Assembly (NCBI RefSeq): GCF_031769195.1
Contig: NZ_JAVHNP010000002.1
Location: 558,001-622,000, forward strand
Length of the DNA stretch: 64,000 nt
Direction of reading: 5' to 3'
DNA from: Vreelandella sp031769195
GTDB lineage: Bacteria > Pseudomonadota > Gammaproteobacteria > Pseudomonadales > Halomonadaceae
The translations under genes and the position numbers were made by a program. Below the pieces are notes generated by a model. The model worked only from the letters and a program-made list of their open reading frames with translations, had not been told where the DNA came from and ran no database searches. Positions 8,746 through 16,735 of this stretch are shown piece after piece (the stretch's first letter is position 1; each line of letters opens with the position of its first letter).

Positions 8746-10251
8746 ATGACCGTGATTCGCCAGGACGACGTTATTCAAAGCGTTGCCGATGCTCTGCAGT
8801 ACATCTCTTACTATCATCCGAAAGATTTTATCCAAGCGATGGCCGCGGCCTACGAACGTGAAGAGAACCCGGCGGCAAAAGATGCAATCGCCCAAATTTT
8901 GATCAATTCGCGTATGTGCGCCACAGGGCATCGCCCCATTTGCCAGGATACCGGCATCGTGACGGTGTTTGTGCACGTGGGTATGAACGTCACATGGGAC
9001 GCCGAGCTCAGTCTTGACGATATGATTAACGAAGGCGTTCGCCGTGCCTATCATTTGCCGGATAACGTTTTGCGCGCGTCAGTGCTCGCAGACCCTGACG
9101 GTAAACGTCAAAACACCAAAGACAACACGCCTGCGATTATTCACTACAAAATCGTTCCGGGCGACAAGGTCGATATCCATGTTGCGGCGAAGGGCGGTGG
9201 TAGCGAGGCGAAATCTAAGTTTGCCATGCTGAATCCCTCCGATAGCGTGGTGGATTGGGTCATGGAACAGCTTCCCAAAATGGGCGCTGGCTGGTGCCCT
9301 CCGGGCATGTTGGGCATTGGCATTGGTGGCACCGCTGAAAAAGCGATGGAAATTGCTAAAGAAGCGCTGCTCGACCCCATTGATATTCAAGAACTGCAGG
9401 CGCGCGGTGCCAGCAACCGTGCCGAAGAACTGCGCCTTGAGCTGTTTGATAAGGTGAACAAAAGCGGTATTGGTGCCCAGGGCCTAGGTGGCTTAACCAC
9501 CGTGCTGGATATTAAAGTCAAAGATTATCCGACCCATGCCGCCAATAAGCCGGTAGCGATTATTCCTAACTGCGCGGCAACGCGCCATGCGCATTTCACC
9601 CTAGACGGTTCTGGCCCGGTCGCGCTGCCCGCGCCTAAACTGGAAGATTGGCCGGAAATTACCCGCGAAGCGGGCGAGAACGTCAAGCGCGTCAATCTTG
9701 ATACTGTCACTCCTGAAGAAGTGCAAACTTGGCAGCCAGGCGATACGTTGTTGCTGAATGGCAAGCTGCTCACCGGCCGCGACGCTGCACACAAGCGCAT
9801 GGTTGATATGATCGCCAAGGGCGAACCGTTGCCGGTAGACATGAAAGGTCGTTTTATTTATTACGTTGGCCCAGTAGATCCGGTGGGTGATGAAGTGGTA
9901 GGCCCTGCAGGTCCTACCACGGCGACACGTATGGATAAGTTTACCCGCACGATGTTGGAAGAAACAGGACTCCTCGGCATGGTGGGCAAAGCCGAACGTG
10001 GTCAGCAGGCCATTGATGCCATTCGCGATAACCAAGCGGTGTATCTCATGGCCGTTGGTGGTTCCGCCTATCTGGTCGCCCAAGCCATCAAAAAATCACG
10101 CGTTGTGGGTTTCGAAGACTTGGGCATGGAAGCTATCTACGAGTTTGAAGTAGAAGATATGCCGGTGACGGTGGCGGTAGACACCCTTGGGACGTCTGTA
10201 CACCAAACTGGCCCGGCTAAGTGGAAAGAAATTATCGCTGAAAAAGCATGA
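8746..10251 (+). CDS. fumA: Fumarate hydratase class I, iron-sulfur dependent
   Basis: Oxygen-sensitive [4Fe-4S] fumarase of the TCA cycle, converting fumarate to malate in the cytoplasm. The three cluster cysteines can be placed at C66 (GHRPICQDTG), C184 (WCPPGMLGIGIGG) and C276 (PNCAATRH); their spacing of about 118 and 92 residues matches E. coli FumA. The C-terminal beta domain contains GPTTATRMDKFT. Length is 501, slightly shorter than E. coli FumA (548). A GAGGAG ribosome binding site precedes the ATG. The gene is single, with a 179 bp upstream region and a hairpin terminator downstream. FumA versus FumB naming is arbitrary. Confidence 0.95.
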   Translation: MTVIRQDDVIQSVADALQYISYYHPKDFIQAMAAAYEREENPAAKDAIAQILINSRMCATGHRPICQDTGIVTVFVHVGMNVTWDAELSLDDMINEGVRRAYHLPDNVLRASVLADPDGKRQNTKDNTPAIIHYKIVPGDKVDIHVAAKGGGSEAKSKFAMLNPSDSVVDWVMEQLPKMGAGWCPPGMLGIGIGGTAEKAMEIAKEALLDPIDIQELQARGASNRAEELRLELFDKVNKSGIGAQGLGGLTTVLDIKVKDYPTHAANKPVAIIPNCAATRHAHFTLDGSGPVALPAPKLEDWPEITREAGENVKRVNLDTVTPEEVQTWQPGDTLLLNGKLLTGRDAAHKRMVDMIAKGEPLPVDMKGRFIYYVGPVDPVGDEVVGPAGPTTATRMDKFTRTMLEETGLLGMVGKAERGQQAIDAIRDNQAVYLMAVGGSAYLVAQAIKKSRVVGFEDLGMEAIYEFEVEDMPVTVAVDTLGTSVHQTGPAKWKEIIAEKA

Positions 10252-10284
10252 TACGCTGATGTAGTGTTTCACGATAATGTTGAA

Positions 10285-10310
10285 AGGAGCCCCGTATTAG
10301 CGGGGCTCCT
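10285..10310 (+). terminator. Hairpin terminator after fumarase
   Basis: Perfect 10 bp stem (AGGAGCCCCG paired with CGGGGCTCCT) with a 6-base loop, 33 bases after the fumarase stop. No strong T-run follows, so termination may be partial. Confidence 0.6.
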
Positions 10311-10352
10311 GTGTATCAGAGGCGCAAATGTATGGAGAGTGAGGAGTAGCAA

Positions 10353-11771
10353 ATGACCTCTTGGTTATTAGGGACAGGGATTATGCTAATTCACGTGCTG
10401 GGGATGATCTCAGCCGTAATGGCCTTGATGTCCAGCCGTACATCGCAAGGTGCTGTGGCCTGGATTATTTCACTATTAACCTTTCCCTATGCGGCGGTGC
10501 CTGCCTACTGGTTATTTGGCCGACCCAGGTTTTATGGCTATGTCACGGCAAGAGGTGCTAGGGACTCAGTGCTCAGAAGAGTGCTGGTACGCTATCGGCA
10601 CAATGTTAAGCCTCACGTCGCGTTGTCTGACAATACCGATATTCAGGCGGTGGAACAGCTTGCAATGATGCCGTTAACGAAGGGCAACAGCACGCAACTC
10701 CTTATTGATGGCGATGCCACTTTCTCAAGCTTATTTGCAGGGATTGAGCGGGCCCAAGATTATCTGCTCATTCAGTTTTTTATCGTTCGTGATGATGAAC
10801 TTGGCCGGCAGCTTCAGCAGCATTTGATCGCTGCTGTGAAGCGTGGCGTGCGTGTTTACTTTTTGTATGACGAAATCGGTAGCCGAAAATTAAACGAAGG
10901 CTATTTAAAAGAGCTGAGTGATAGTGGGGTAGAAGTGACCCCTTTTCGCTCGTCGCGAGGTATTAAACATCGTTTTCAGCTGAATTTTCGTAACCATCGC
11001 AAAATTGCCGTGGTGGATGGTAAGCAGGGTTGGGTGGGTGGCTTTAACGTAGGGAATGAGTACCTGGGTAAAAGTGCCAAACATGGGCCGTGGCGCGATA
11101 CGCATTTGATGGTACAGGGCCCTTGTGTGCTTGGCCTGCAAGAAGCTTTTTGGGAAGACTGGCACTGGGCAACCGGAGCCGTAATTACCCTTAATTGGCA
11201 CGCAGAGAGCCATCCTCAGCAAGACCAACAGGTCGTTATCGTGCCTTCTGGCCCTGCGGATAAACAGGACACGGCTGGGCTATTAGTTCAGCAACTGATT
11301 CATAGCGCCAACGAACGGTTTTGGGTGACTAGCCCCTACTTCGTGCCGGACCAAGGCGTACAGGACTCTCTTCGCCTCGCTGCCATGCGAGGAGTGGATG
11401 TTCGTGTGATGATTCCGGAGCGGCCGGATCATTTACTAGTGTTCCTGTCAGCGTTCTCATTTTTACCCGATATGTTAAAGGCTGGTGTAAAAATATACCG
11501 TTATCGTCCAGGGTTTCTACATCAAAAGGTCATGCTAATCGATCAGTCGTCAGCAACGGTCGGTACAGTCAATTTAGATAATCGGTCATTCCGCTTAAAT
11601 TTTGAAATTACTGCTTTTGTGCCTAGCGCAGAGTTTGCAAACGATGTGGCCACCATGCTGGAAGCAGATTTTGCTCATTGTCGACGGGTGACGTTAGATG
11701 AGGTGAGTCAGCGCCCCATGTGGAAAAAAGTCGTGTCCCGAGCCGCCTATTTAATGGCACCGGTTCAGTAG
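10353..11771 (+). CDS. cls: Cardiolipin synthase
   Basis: Membrane phospholipase-D-family enzyme that joins two phosphatidylglycerol molecules to make cardiolipin. Two N-terminal transmembrane segments span roughly residues 3-25 and 32-55 (WIISLLTFPYAAVPAYWLFG). Two HKD catalytic motifs follow: HRKIAVVDGKQGWVGG near residue 214 and HQKVMLIDQSSATVGT near residue 389. At 472 residues it is close to ClsA (486). A GAGGAG element precedes the ATG. Cardiolipin enrichment is a known response to high salt, which fits a halophile. It is separated from fumarase by a terminator hairpin and probably transcribed alone. Confidence 0.95.
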   Translation: MTSWLLGTGIMLIHVLGMISAVMALMSSRTSQGAVAWIISLLTFPYAAVPAYWLFGRPRFYGYVTARGARDSVLRRVLVRYRHNVKPHVALSDNTDIQAVEQLAMMPLTKGNSTQLLIDGDATFSSLFAGIERAQDYLLIQFFIVRDDELGRQLQQHLIAAVKRGVRVYFLYDEIGSRKLNEGYLKELSDSGVEVTPFRSSRGIKHRFQLNFRNHRKIAVVDGKQGWVGGFNVGNEYLGKSAKHGPWRDTHLMVQGPCVLGLQEAFWEDWHWATGAVITLNWHAESHPQQDQQVVIVPSGPADKQDTAGLLVQQLIHSANERFWVTSPYFVPDQGVQDSLRLAAMRGVDVRVMIPERPDHLLVFLSAFSFLPDMLKAGVKIYRYRPGFLHQKVMLIDQSSATVGTVNLDNRSFRLNFEITAFVPSAEFANDVATMLEADFAHCRRVTLDEVSQRPMWKKVVSRAAYLMAPVQ

Positions 11772-11827
11772 CACAGGTGACCTAGACAAATGACGCAACA
11801 AGAACGTTCAAACAACAGGAGTCATGG

Positions 11828-12745
11828 GTGAACCTAGAAACAAAATGGCTAGAAGACTTCGTCGCATTGGCCAACACCCGTAGTTTTTCGGCCTCTGCCC
11901 GGCAGCGCCATGTCACCCAGCCAGCATTTAGCCGACGCATTCGGGCGCTTGAGCAAGCGGTCGGCGTTACTTTGGTTGACAGGTCCACCACTCCCATCGG
12001 CCTGACGTCAGAAGGACAGCTGTTTCTCGTCACTGCCCGCAACTTAGTCGAACAGCTGAACGAGTCGCTCAGCCATTTGCGAGGGCTCTCCATTGCCAAT
12101 GAGGCGCTGGATATTGTCGCGGCTCACTCCTTAGCGCTCAGTTTTTATCCACCTTGGATTTCTAGGCTACAGAAAGGATTGGGGGAGTTGCCGACTCGCT
12201 TAGTGGCAATGAACGTAGGGGAGGCGATCCATGTACTGCGTGAAGGCAACTGTGACTTAATGCTCGCCTATTACGACCCCTTTGCCACCATGCAGCTAGA
12301 CGCTGAGGTGTTTCCCTCTTTCTCTATTGGCAAGGTCAAAATGTTGCCAGTGACGCTACCCAATGAGCATGGTAAACCGCTGTTCTCTTTGCAGCGTGAT
12401 AGCTCTATTCCTTATTTAGCGTATACCCAGGGAGCCTTTTTAGGGCGCAGTGTGCGCATGTTGCTTAAAAACGACCCGCTGCGCATGAAGCTGCGAACGG
12501 TGTACGAAACCGCCATGGCCGAGGGTTTAAAAGGGATGGTGTTGCAGGGCGTTGGGGTGGCGTGGATTCCTGATTTTTGTATCCGTGAAGAGCTTAAAAC
12601 CGGGAAGCTGGTGAGAGCAGGAGACGAAAGTTGGGATATACCGCTAGAGATTCGTCTATATCGCTGTTCTCTGGTTCATAAGCCAGGCGTAGAGCGCCTG
12701 TGGCGGCAGATGATGAAACTGCCGCGGGACTTCTTACAGGCCTAA
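11828..12745 (+). CDS. hypT: LysR-family regulator similar to HypT (YjiE)
   Basis: LysR-type transcription factor of 305 residues. The N-terminal winged helix-turn-helix (residues 1-62, including SFSASARQRHVTQPAFSRRIRALEQ) begins with NLETKWLEDF, a block characteristic of E. coli HypT, the hypochlorite-responsive regulator. Effector-domain blocks AAHSLAL, NEHGKPLF, GAFLGRSV and GVAWIPDFCIREELKTGKLV also align by eye with HypT. The start is GTG at 11828, with a CAGGAG element upstream. No divergent target gene is obvious; cls lies upstream on the same strand and the NadM gene converges. Homology to HypT is recognised from memory; the hypochlorite role is inferred. Confidence 0.8.
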   Translation: MNLETKWLEDFVALANTRSFSASARQRHVTQPAFSRRIRALEQAVGVTLVDRSTTPIGLTSEGQLFLVTARNLVEQLNESLSHLRGLSIANEALDIVAAHSLALSFYPPWISRLQKGLGELPTRLVAMNVGEAIHVLREGNCDLMLAYYDPFATMQLDAEVFPSFSIGKVKMLPVTLPNEHGKPLFSLQRDSSIPYLAYTQGAFLGRSVRMLLKNDPLRMKLRTVYETAMAEGLKGMVLQGVGVAWIPDFCIREELKTGKLVRAGDESWDIPLEIRLYRCSLVHKPGVERLWRQMMKLPRDFLQA

Positions 12746-12762
12746 CGTCTGTTACGACAGCT

Positions 12763-13857
12763 CTAGAGAGAGCCAAAATCAGCAGGAAGGCCAAGGAAGT
12801 TTTGAATAATAAAGAAGTGATCTTCAAACAGGCTTTCAGGCTCGAGGTCAGCCAGTGCTACCCAGCGAGCATGGTCACCCCCTTGTACCGGTTTTAGGCG
12901 CGGCAGTTGTTGGTCTGGTCGTAATGCAAAGTAGAATGCTTCTGCTAGTGTGCGACCCCGCCAACTGCGATGAGGCTCATCAAATAAGCGCTGGCCACGC
13001 AGAGAGCCTTTTAATACCGGCTCGGGCACTTTTAAACGCAGCCGCTCCCGCAATTCTCGCAAACAGGCATCCAGCAACCGTTCGTGGGGATTGATAAACC
13101 CACCGGGAAGAGCAAATAAGCCCTTGCCGGGCGCAGCGGTACGCTTTACTAGTAATACGTGTCCAGATTGCACGACTACCGCATTTACGGTCACAAAGAT
13201 GGGCGGGTAGGGTGCCTGGGACCATGCCTGCCGATACTGATCCAGCAGCTGCTGCTCTTCCAATAGCCGGTAGTAATCATCGCCTTTGCAGAATTGGCCA
13301 ACGCTTTCTACAACGCCAGGAGGTAAATCGTGATAAGCGCCGGTGCTCAAGTAGTCATCGGTAGAACCTGGTGAGCGGAAAAGGCGCTCTCTGATTTGGC
13401 TGGCGGAGATACCCTCTACGAGGGGCACACTCACAGATTCCCACTGAGGAAACAGCGATAGGTAATAGCTGGATTGCCCACGGCTCGCGCCAATAAGGCC
13501 AATGCGCGGTAGGCGTGCATTAGCAGGAGCAGCTAGGTCTCGTACTTTACGCTGTACGTCTCTTACCCACACATCATCGTTATACAGCGCATCTAGAAGG
13601 GGCGTAATTTCAAGACGTTGATTATCCGCTTCATCAAAGCCGGAACGTAGCATGGTTTGGCGTTCATCAAAATGCCAAGGGTTGCGCAGTGAACGCGCTT
13701 GCCATGATGAGCCCACCATGACTATGACCTGGCGGGCCTGCTTCAGTGCTTCGCGGATAATCGCCAGATGGCCTAAGTGGGGCGGCTGAAAACGGCCAAT
13801 GAAAACTAGGCAATCGAAGGCATAAGACGTGCCAGACCGAGCTGAATCTGAGTTCAT
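12763..13857 (-). CDS. nadM: Bifunctional NMN adenylyltransferase / Nudix hydrolase (NadM-Nudix type)
   Basis: Two-domain NAD metabolism enzyme. The N-terminal nucleotidyltransferase has GRFQPPHLGHL (residues ~22-32) and ISASQIRERLF, matching archaeal-type NadM. The C-terminal Nudix domain (from about residue 205) has the GGFINPHE...RELRERL box, expected to act on ADP-ribose. The Nudix box differs from GX5EX7REUXEEXGU: the second Glu of the EE pair is Arg and the final Gly is also Arg, so its hydrolase activity is doubtful. The 364-residue length fits the fused family. It converges with the HypT-like gene, with only 17 bp between the stops. Confidence 0.9.
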   Translation of the reverse strand: MNSDSARSGTSYAFDCLVFIGRFQPPHLGHLAIIREALKQARQVIVMVGSSWQARSLRNPWHFDERQTMLRSGFDEADNQRLEITPLLDALYNDDVWVRDVQRKVRDLAAPANARLPRIGLIGASRGQSSYYLSLFPQWESVSVPLVEGISASQIRERLFRSPGSTDDYLSTGAYHDLPPGVVESVGQFCKGDDYYRLLEEQQLLDQYRQAWSQAPYPPIFVTVNAVVVQSGHVLLVKRTAAPGKGLFALPGGFINPHERLLDACLRELRERLRLKVPEPVLKGSLRGQRLFDEPHRSWRGRTLAEAFYFALRPDQQLPRLKPVQGGDHARWVALADLEPESLFEDHFFIIQNFLGLPADFGSL

Positions 13858-14032
13858 TGCGTGTCCTTGATTGCTAAAACTGGTGAATTGAGCGAGGTCA
13901 TTATGGTCGGCACTATAACTCGCTGCAACGCAATCATACCTGCGCTCAACGTTTTGATTGGGTATGCTTATTCATTATTCGTCATATAAGCGTTGCAGAA
14001 AGACGCTGTGAATGGTGTTAAGGGAAATTATT

Positions 14033-14932
14033 ATGATTAAAAACACGCTCACTTTTTGGTGGAACGTGGTGCAGGATGCAACGTCACTCTGGCTGGAGAG
14101 AAATGCGTTTAGCTATGCAGGATCATTGGCGTTCTACACTTTGTTTTCGTTGGCCCCAACGGTCATCATTGCGGTCACCGTGATTGGGGTGGTGTTGGGT
14201 GAAGAGGCTGCCCAGGGTCAGATCGTGGCTCAATTACAAGGTACGCTAGGCGCGGATGCCGCGCTTGCTGTGGAGCAAGCTGTTGCCCAGTCGCGCATTG
14301 AAGAGTCGGGGTTTTTGCCCACGATTCTTGGCTTTATTGCTCTGTTGGTTGGTGCCACTACGGTGTTTGCGCAAATGCAGTTCTCGCTCAATACCATTTG
14401 GGGGGTCACCGCTAAACCCACCAGTAACAGTGCGCTTATCTTCATTAAGAACCGATTACTGTCTTTAACCGTTGTCCTCTCTATCGGTTTTATTTTACTG
14501 GTCTCGCTAGTCCTTGGGGTGGTGTTACGTGGCATGCTCCATGCGGCCAATGATTTGTTGCCCTTTGCCAGCCTACTCACCACGACAGCAGAGTCATTGA
14601 TATCGCTGGCAATGGTATCACTCCTGTTTGCGACGATTTTTAAAGTACTGCCCGATGTGGTGCTGCGCTGGCAGGATGTGCTCATCGGGGCCGTGGTGAC
14701 GGCGGTGCTCTTCACCATTGGCCGCAGCGTGATCGCTATTTACCTTGCCTATACCGCAACGGCTTCCACTTACGGGGCGGCGGGTTCAGTGGTTATGATT
14801 CTGTTATGGGTATACTACAGCTCACTTATTCTTCTATTTGGTGCAGCGTTCACGCGCTCGTTACTTATCCGTCGTGGACGCGCTTTGGTACCGCGCAACA
14901 GCGCTGTTTTAGTGAAACATGAATTGCTTTAA
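14033..14932 (+). CDS. YihY/BrkB-family inner-membrane protein
   Basis: Integral membrane protein of the YihY/UPF0761 (formerly RNase BN/BrkB) family. About six hydrophobic helices are visible: FYTLFSLAPTVIIAVTVIG, FLPTILGFIALLVGATTVFA, LTVVLSIGFILLVSLVLGVV, a helix near ESLISLAMVSLLFATIF, VLIGAVVTAVLFTIGRSVIA, and VVMILLWVYYSSLILLFGAAF. The N-terminal SYAGSLAFYTLFSLAP block is the family signature. A longer frame opens at 14012, but AAGGGA eight bases upstream supports the ATG at 14033 (299 residues). Acylphosphatase follows 16 bp later. The function of this family is not established. Confidence 0.9.
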   Translation: MIKNTLTFWWNVVQDATSLWLERNAFSYAGSLAFYTLFSLAPTVIIAVTVIGVVLGEEAAQGQIVAQLQGTLGADAALAVEQAVAQSRIEESGFLPTILGFIALLVGATTVFAQMQFSLNTIWGVTAKPTSNSALIFIKNRLLSLTVVLSIGFILLVSLVLGVVLRGMLHAANDLLPFASLLTTTAESLISLAMVSLLFATIFKVLPDVVLRWQDVLIGAVVTAVLFTIGRSVIAIYLAYTATASTYGAAGSVVMILLWVYYSSLILLFGAAFTRSLLIRRGRALVPRNSAVLVKHELL

Positions 14933-14948
14933 CGACTAGGAAGCGGCT

Positions 14949-15224
14949 ATGGCTCATTGCTGTGTACGTGCTCACGTAACAGGCAAAGTACAAGGCGTCT
15001 GGTTCCGACGCTCCACTCAAGGGCAGGCATTAACTCGTGGGGTAACGGGTTACGCTAAAAACTTGCCCGATGGTCGTGTAGAGGTGTTGATGTGCGGCCA
15101 TCCTGATGCCGTTTCCGGCCTTTGCCAGTGGTTATGGCAAGGCCCGGAAGGCGCTCAGGTCACCCATGTAACGCTTGAGACATTGGGTGACCATCACGCC
15201 CCTGATCACTTCGCCACCTACTAA
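14949..15224 (+). CDS. acyP: Acylphosphatase
   Basis: Small (91-residue) enzyme that hydrolyses acyl phosphates such as carbamoyl phosphate. The phosphate-binding loop with catalytic Arg (GKVQGVWFRRSTQGQA, residues ~12-27) and the conserved Asn (GYAKNLPDGRVEV) are intact, and the family fold length is matched. It begins 16 bp after the YihY-family gene with a TAGGAAG element, so the two are probably co-transcribed. It converges with the hydroxyacid dehydrogenase gene. Confidence 0.94.
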   Translation: MAHCCVRAHVTGKVQGVWFRRSTQGQALTRGVTGYAKNLPDGRVEVLMCGHPDAVSGLCQWLWQGPEGAQVTHVTLETLGDHHAPDHFATY

Positions 15225-15243
15225 ATGCTAAGTGGTCATGTTG

Positions 15244-16194
15244 TTAGCGATTGTCGGCTAACCAGCTACGAATATTGTCGGCCGTTAAGCCGACAATATT
15301 TTGACGTGCTTCAGGCGTAATCCACGCATTGTGAGGCGTTACAATCAAGTTGAGCGGCTCTTTATTGGCCAGCGCATCAAGCAGAGCATGTCCTTCTTTG
15401 GGCGGCTCAGTGGGCAGTACATCAACGGCTAACCCACCAATACTTCCATTGCGGAGCGCGTCTAGCGCTGCTTCTTCGTCGATAATGCCACCACGGGCAC
15501 AGTTAACAATGAGCAATGAAGACTTTGCCGCAGCAAGGCGCTCTTTGTTGAGCAAATGCTTAGTGGCTTCGTTGAGCGGGCAGTGCAAGCTGATCACGTC
15601 GGCGGTGGGCAACAGGTCATCAAGTGACGGGCGCTTGTCGTGTTGCTCATTTCCTGGCCTTGCTGCAAATGTCACTTGCATACCAAAGGCTTCTGCTAAT
15701 CGGGCAACTTCCGACCCCAGCTCTCCTTGTCCGACCATCACGAGCTGCTTACCCGCCAGTTGGAGCGTTGGGTGATCCTGTAAACAGAAGAAATCGCTGG
15801 TTTGCCATTTGCCATCAGCGATATCGGCCTGATAACGGGGCAGGCGATTTGCCAGAGACAGCATCAGCATCAGCGTATGTTGTGAAACGCTGGCCGTGCC
15901 GTAAGCGGATACGTTTTTAACTGCAATGTTGTGGGTGCTTGCAGCCTCAAGATCAATATTGTTTAAACCGGTGGCAAGAACACAGATCAATTTCAAAGAA
16001 GGCAGCTGAGAAAGCGTCTCAGCATCCAGCCTCACTTTATTAACAATAGCAATCTCAGCGCCCGATAAACGCTCACGGGCTTGGGCAGTACTGCTTTGCT
16101 GATGAATATCTAAGTGCGTGACAGCGTTACGAATGGCCGTCAGGTCAATATCCGCGCCAAGGCTTTGGGCATCCAGTATGACCGCATGGGGCAT
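15244..16194 (-). CDS. D-2-hydroxyacid dehydrogenase (glycerate dehydrogenase/hydroxypyruvate reductase type)
   Basis: NAD(P)-dependent 2-hydroxyacid dehydrogenase. The Rossmann motif is VGQGELGSEVARLAEAFG. The catalytic Arg (NCARGGIIDEEAL), Glu and His (TPHNAWIT) are visible. The 316-residue length and the LATGLNNIDLEAA block resemble HprA/glycerate dehydrogenases more than PdxB or SerA. A longer frame opens at 16251, but the ATG at 16194 follows GGAGA at good spacing and begins MPHAVILDAQSLG, a typical N-terminus. A perfect 12 bp inverted repeat lies in its 3' coding part (15271-15300). Substrate is inferred, not proven. Confidence 0.88.
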   Translation of the reverse strand: MPHAVILDAQSLGADIDLTAIRNAVTHLDIHQQSSTAQARERLSGAEIAIVNKVRLDAETLSQLPSLKLICVLATGLNNIDLEAASTHNIAVKNVSAYGTASVSQHTLMLMLSLANRLPRYQADIADGKWQTSDFFCLQDHPTLQLAGKQLVMVGQGELGSEVARLAEAFGMQVTFAARPGNEQHDKRPSLDDLLPTADVISLHCPLNEATKHLLNKERLAAAKSSLLIVNCARGGIIDEEAALDALRNGSIGGLAVDVLPTEPPKEGHALLDALANKEPLNLIVTPHNAWITPEARQNIVGLTADNIRSWLADNR

Positions 16195-16392
16195 TTTATT
16201 TTCTCCATTAACTGCCGAAAGCCGCTTGGCCTTGCTCGGCAGGGGGCACAAAAGGGTATAATGAGCGCTCTATCGACCGCAGTCTTGGAATTTATCCCGG
16301 CAGGCCACATATTGTCAGCCTGGTAGTGCTAGGTTTACCACGATTCTGTCAACCCACACCTGTCGGAGTTGAGCTTTTCAGGAGCCATCAAC

Positions 16393-16668
16393 ATGCCCAT
16401 CTATGAGTACGAGTGCAAGGCCTGCGGCCATCGCATGGAAAAACTTCAGAAAATTAGCGCAGATCCTTTAAAAAGCTGCCCCGCGTGTCAGCAAGATGAT
16501 CTGGAGCGTTTGGTCTCGGCAGCCGGGTTCCGCTTAGCCGGTGGCGGTTGGTACGAAACTGATTTCAAAACAGGCAGCAAAAAGAATCTTGCTGCTGATG
16601 GAAAGGCTTCTGGCAGCGCTAAAACGGATGCCAGTAGCACATCAACGAAAAATGGCGCTGCGGCGTAG
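16393..16668 (+). CDS. FmdB-type zinc-ribbon protein
   Basis: Small regulatory-looking protein of the FmdB/CxxC-CxxC family. MPIYEYECKACGH starts the zinc ribbon, with CKAC and CPAC pairs, followed by the typical GFRLAGGGWYETDFK block and a low-complexity Ala/Ser/Lys tail. The frame opens at 16369, but GGAG at about 16381 and the canonical MPIYEYEC N-terminus favour the ATG at 16393 (91 residues). It lies 67 bp upstream of aspS on the same strand, the arrangement common in pseudomonads and relatives. Function unknown; zinc binding is expected. Confidence 0.92.
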   Translation: MPIYEYECKACGHRMEKLQKISADPLKSCPACQQDDLERLVSAAGFRLAGGGWYETDFKTGSKKNLAADGKASGSAKTDASSTSTKNGAAA

Positions 16669-16735
16669 CCGCGGCTGTCAGGGCTCTTTGAGGCCCAAGA
16701 CAACTTAATTGCCACGAAACAGAACAGGATTAGAC

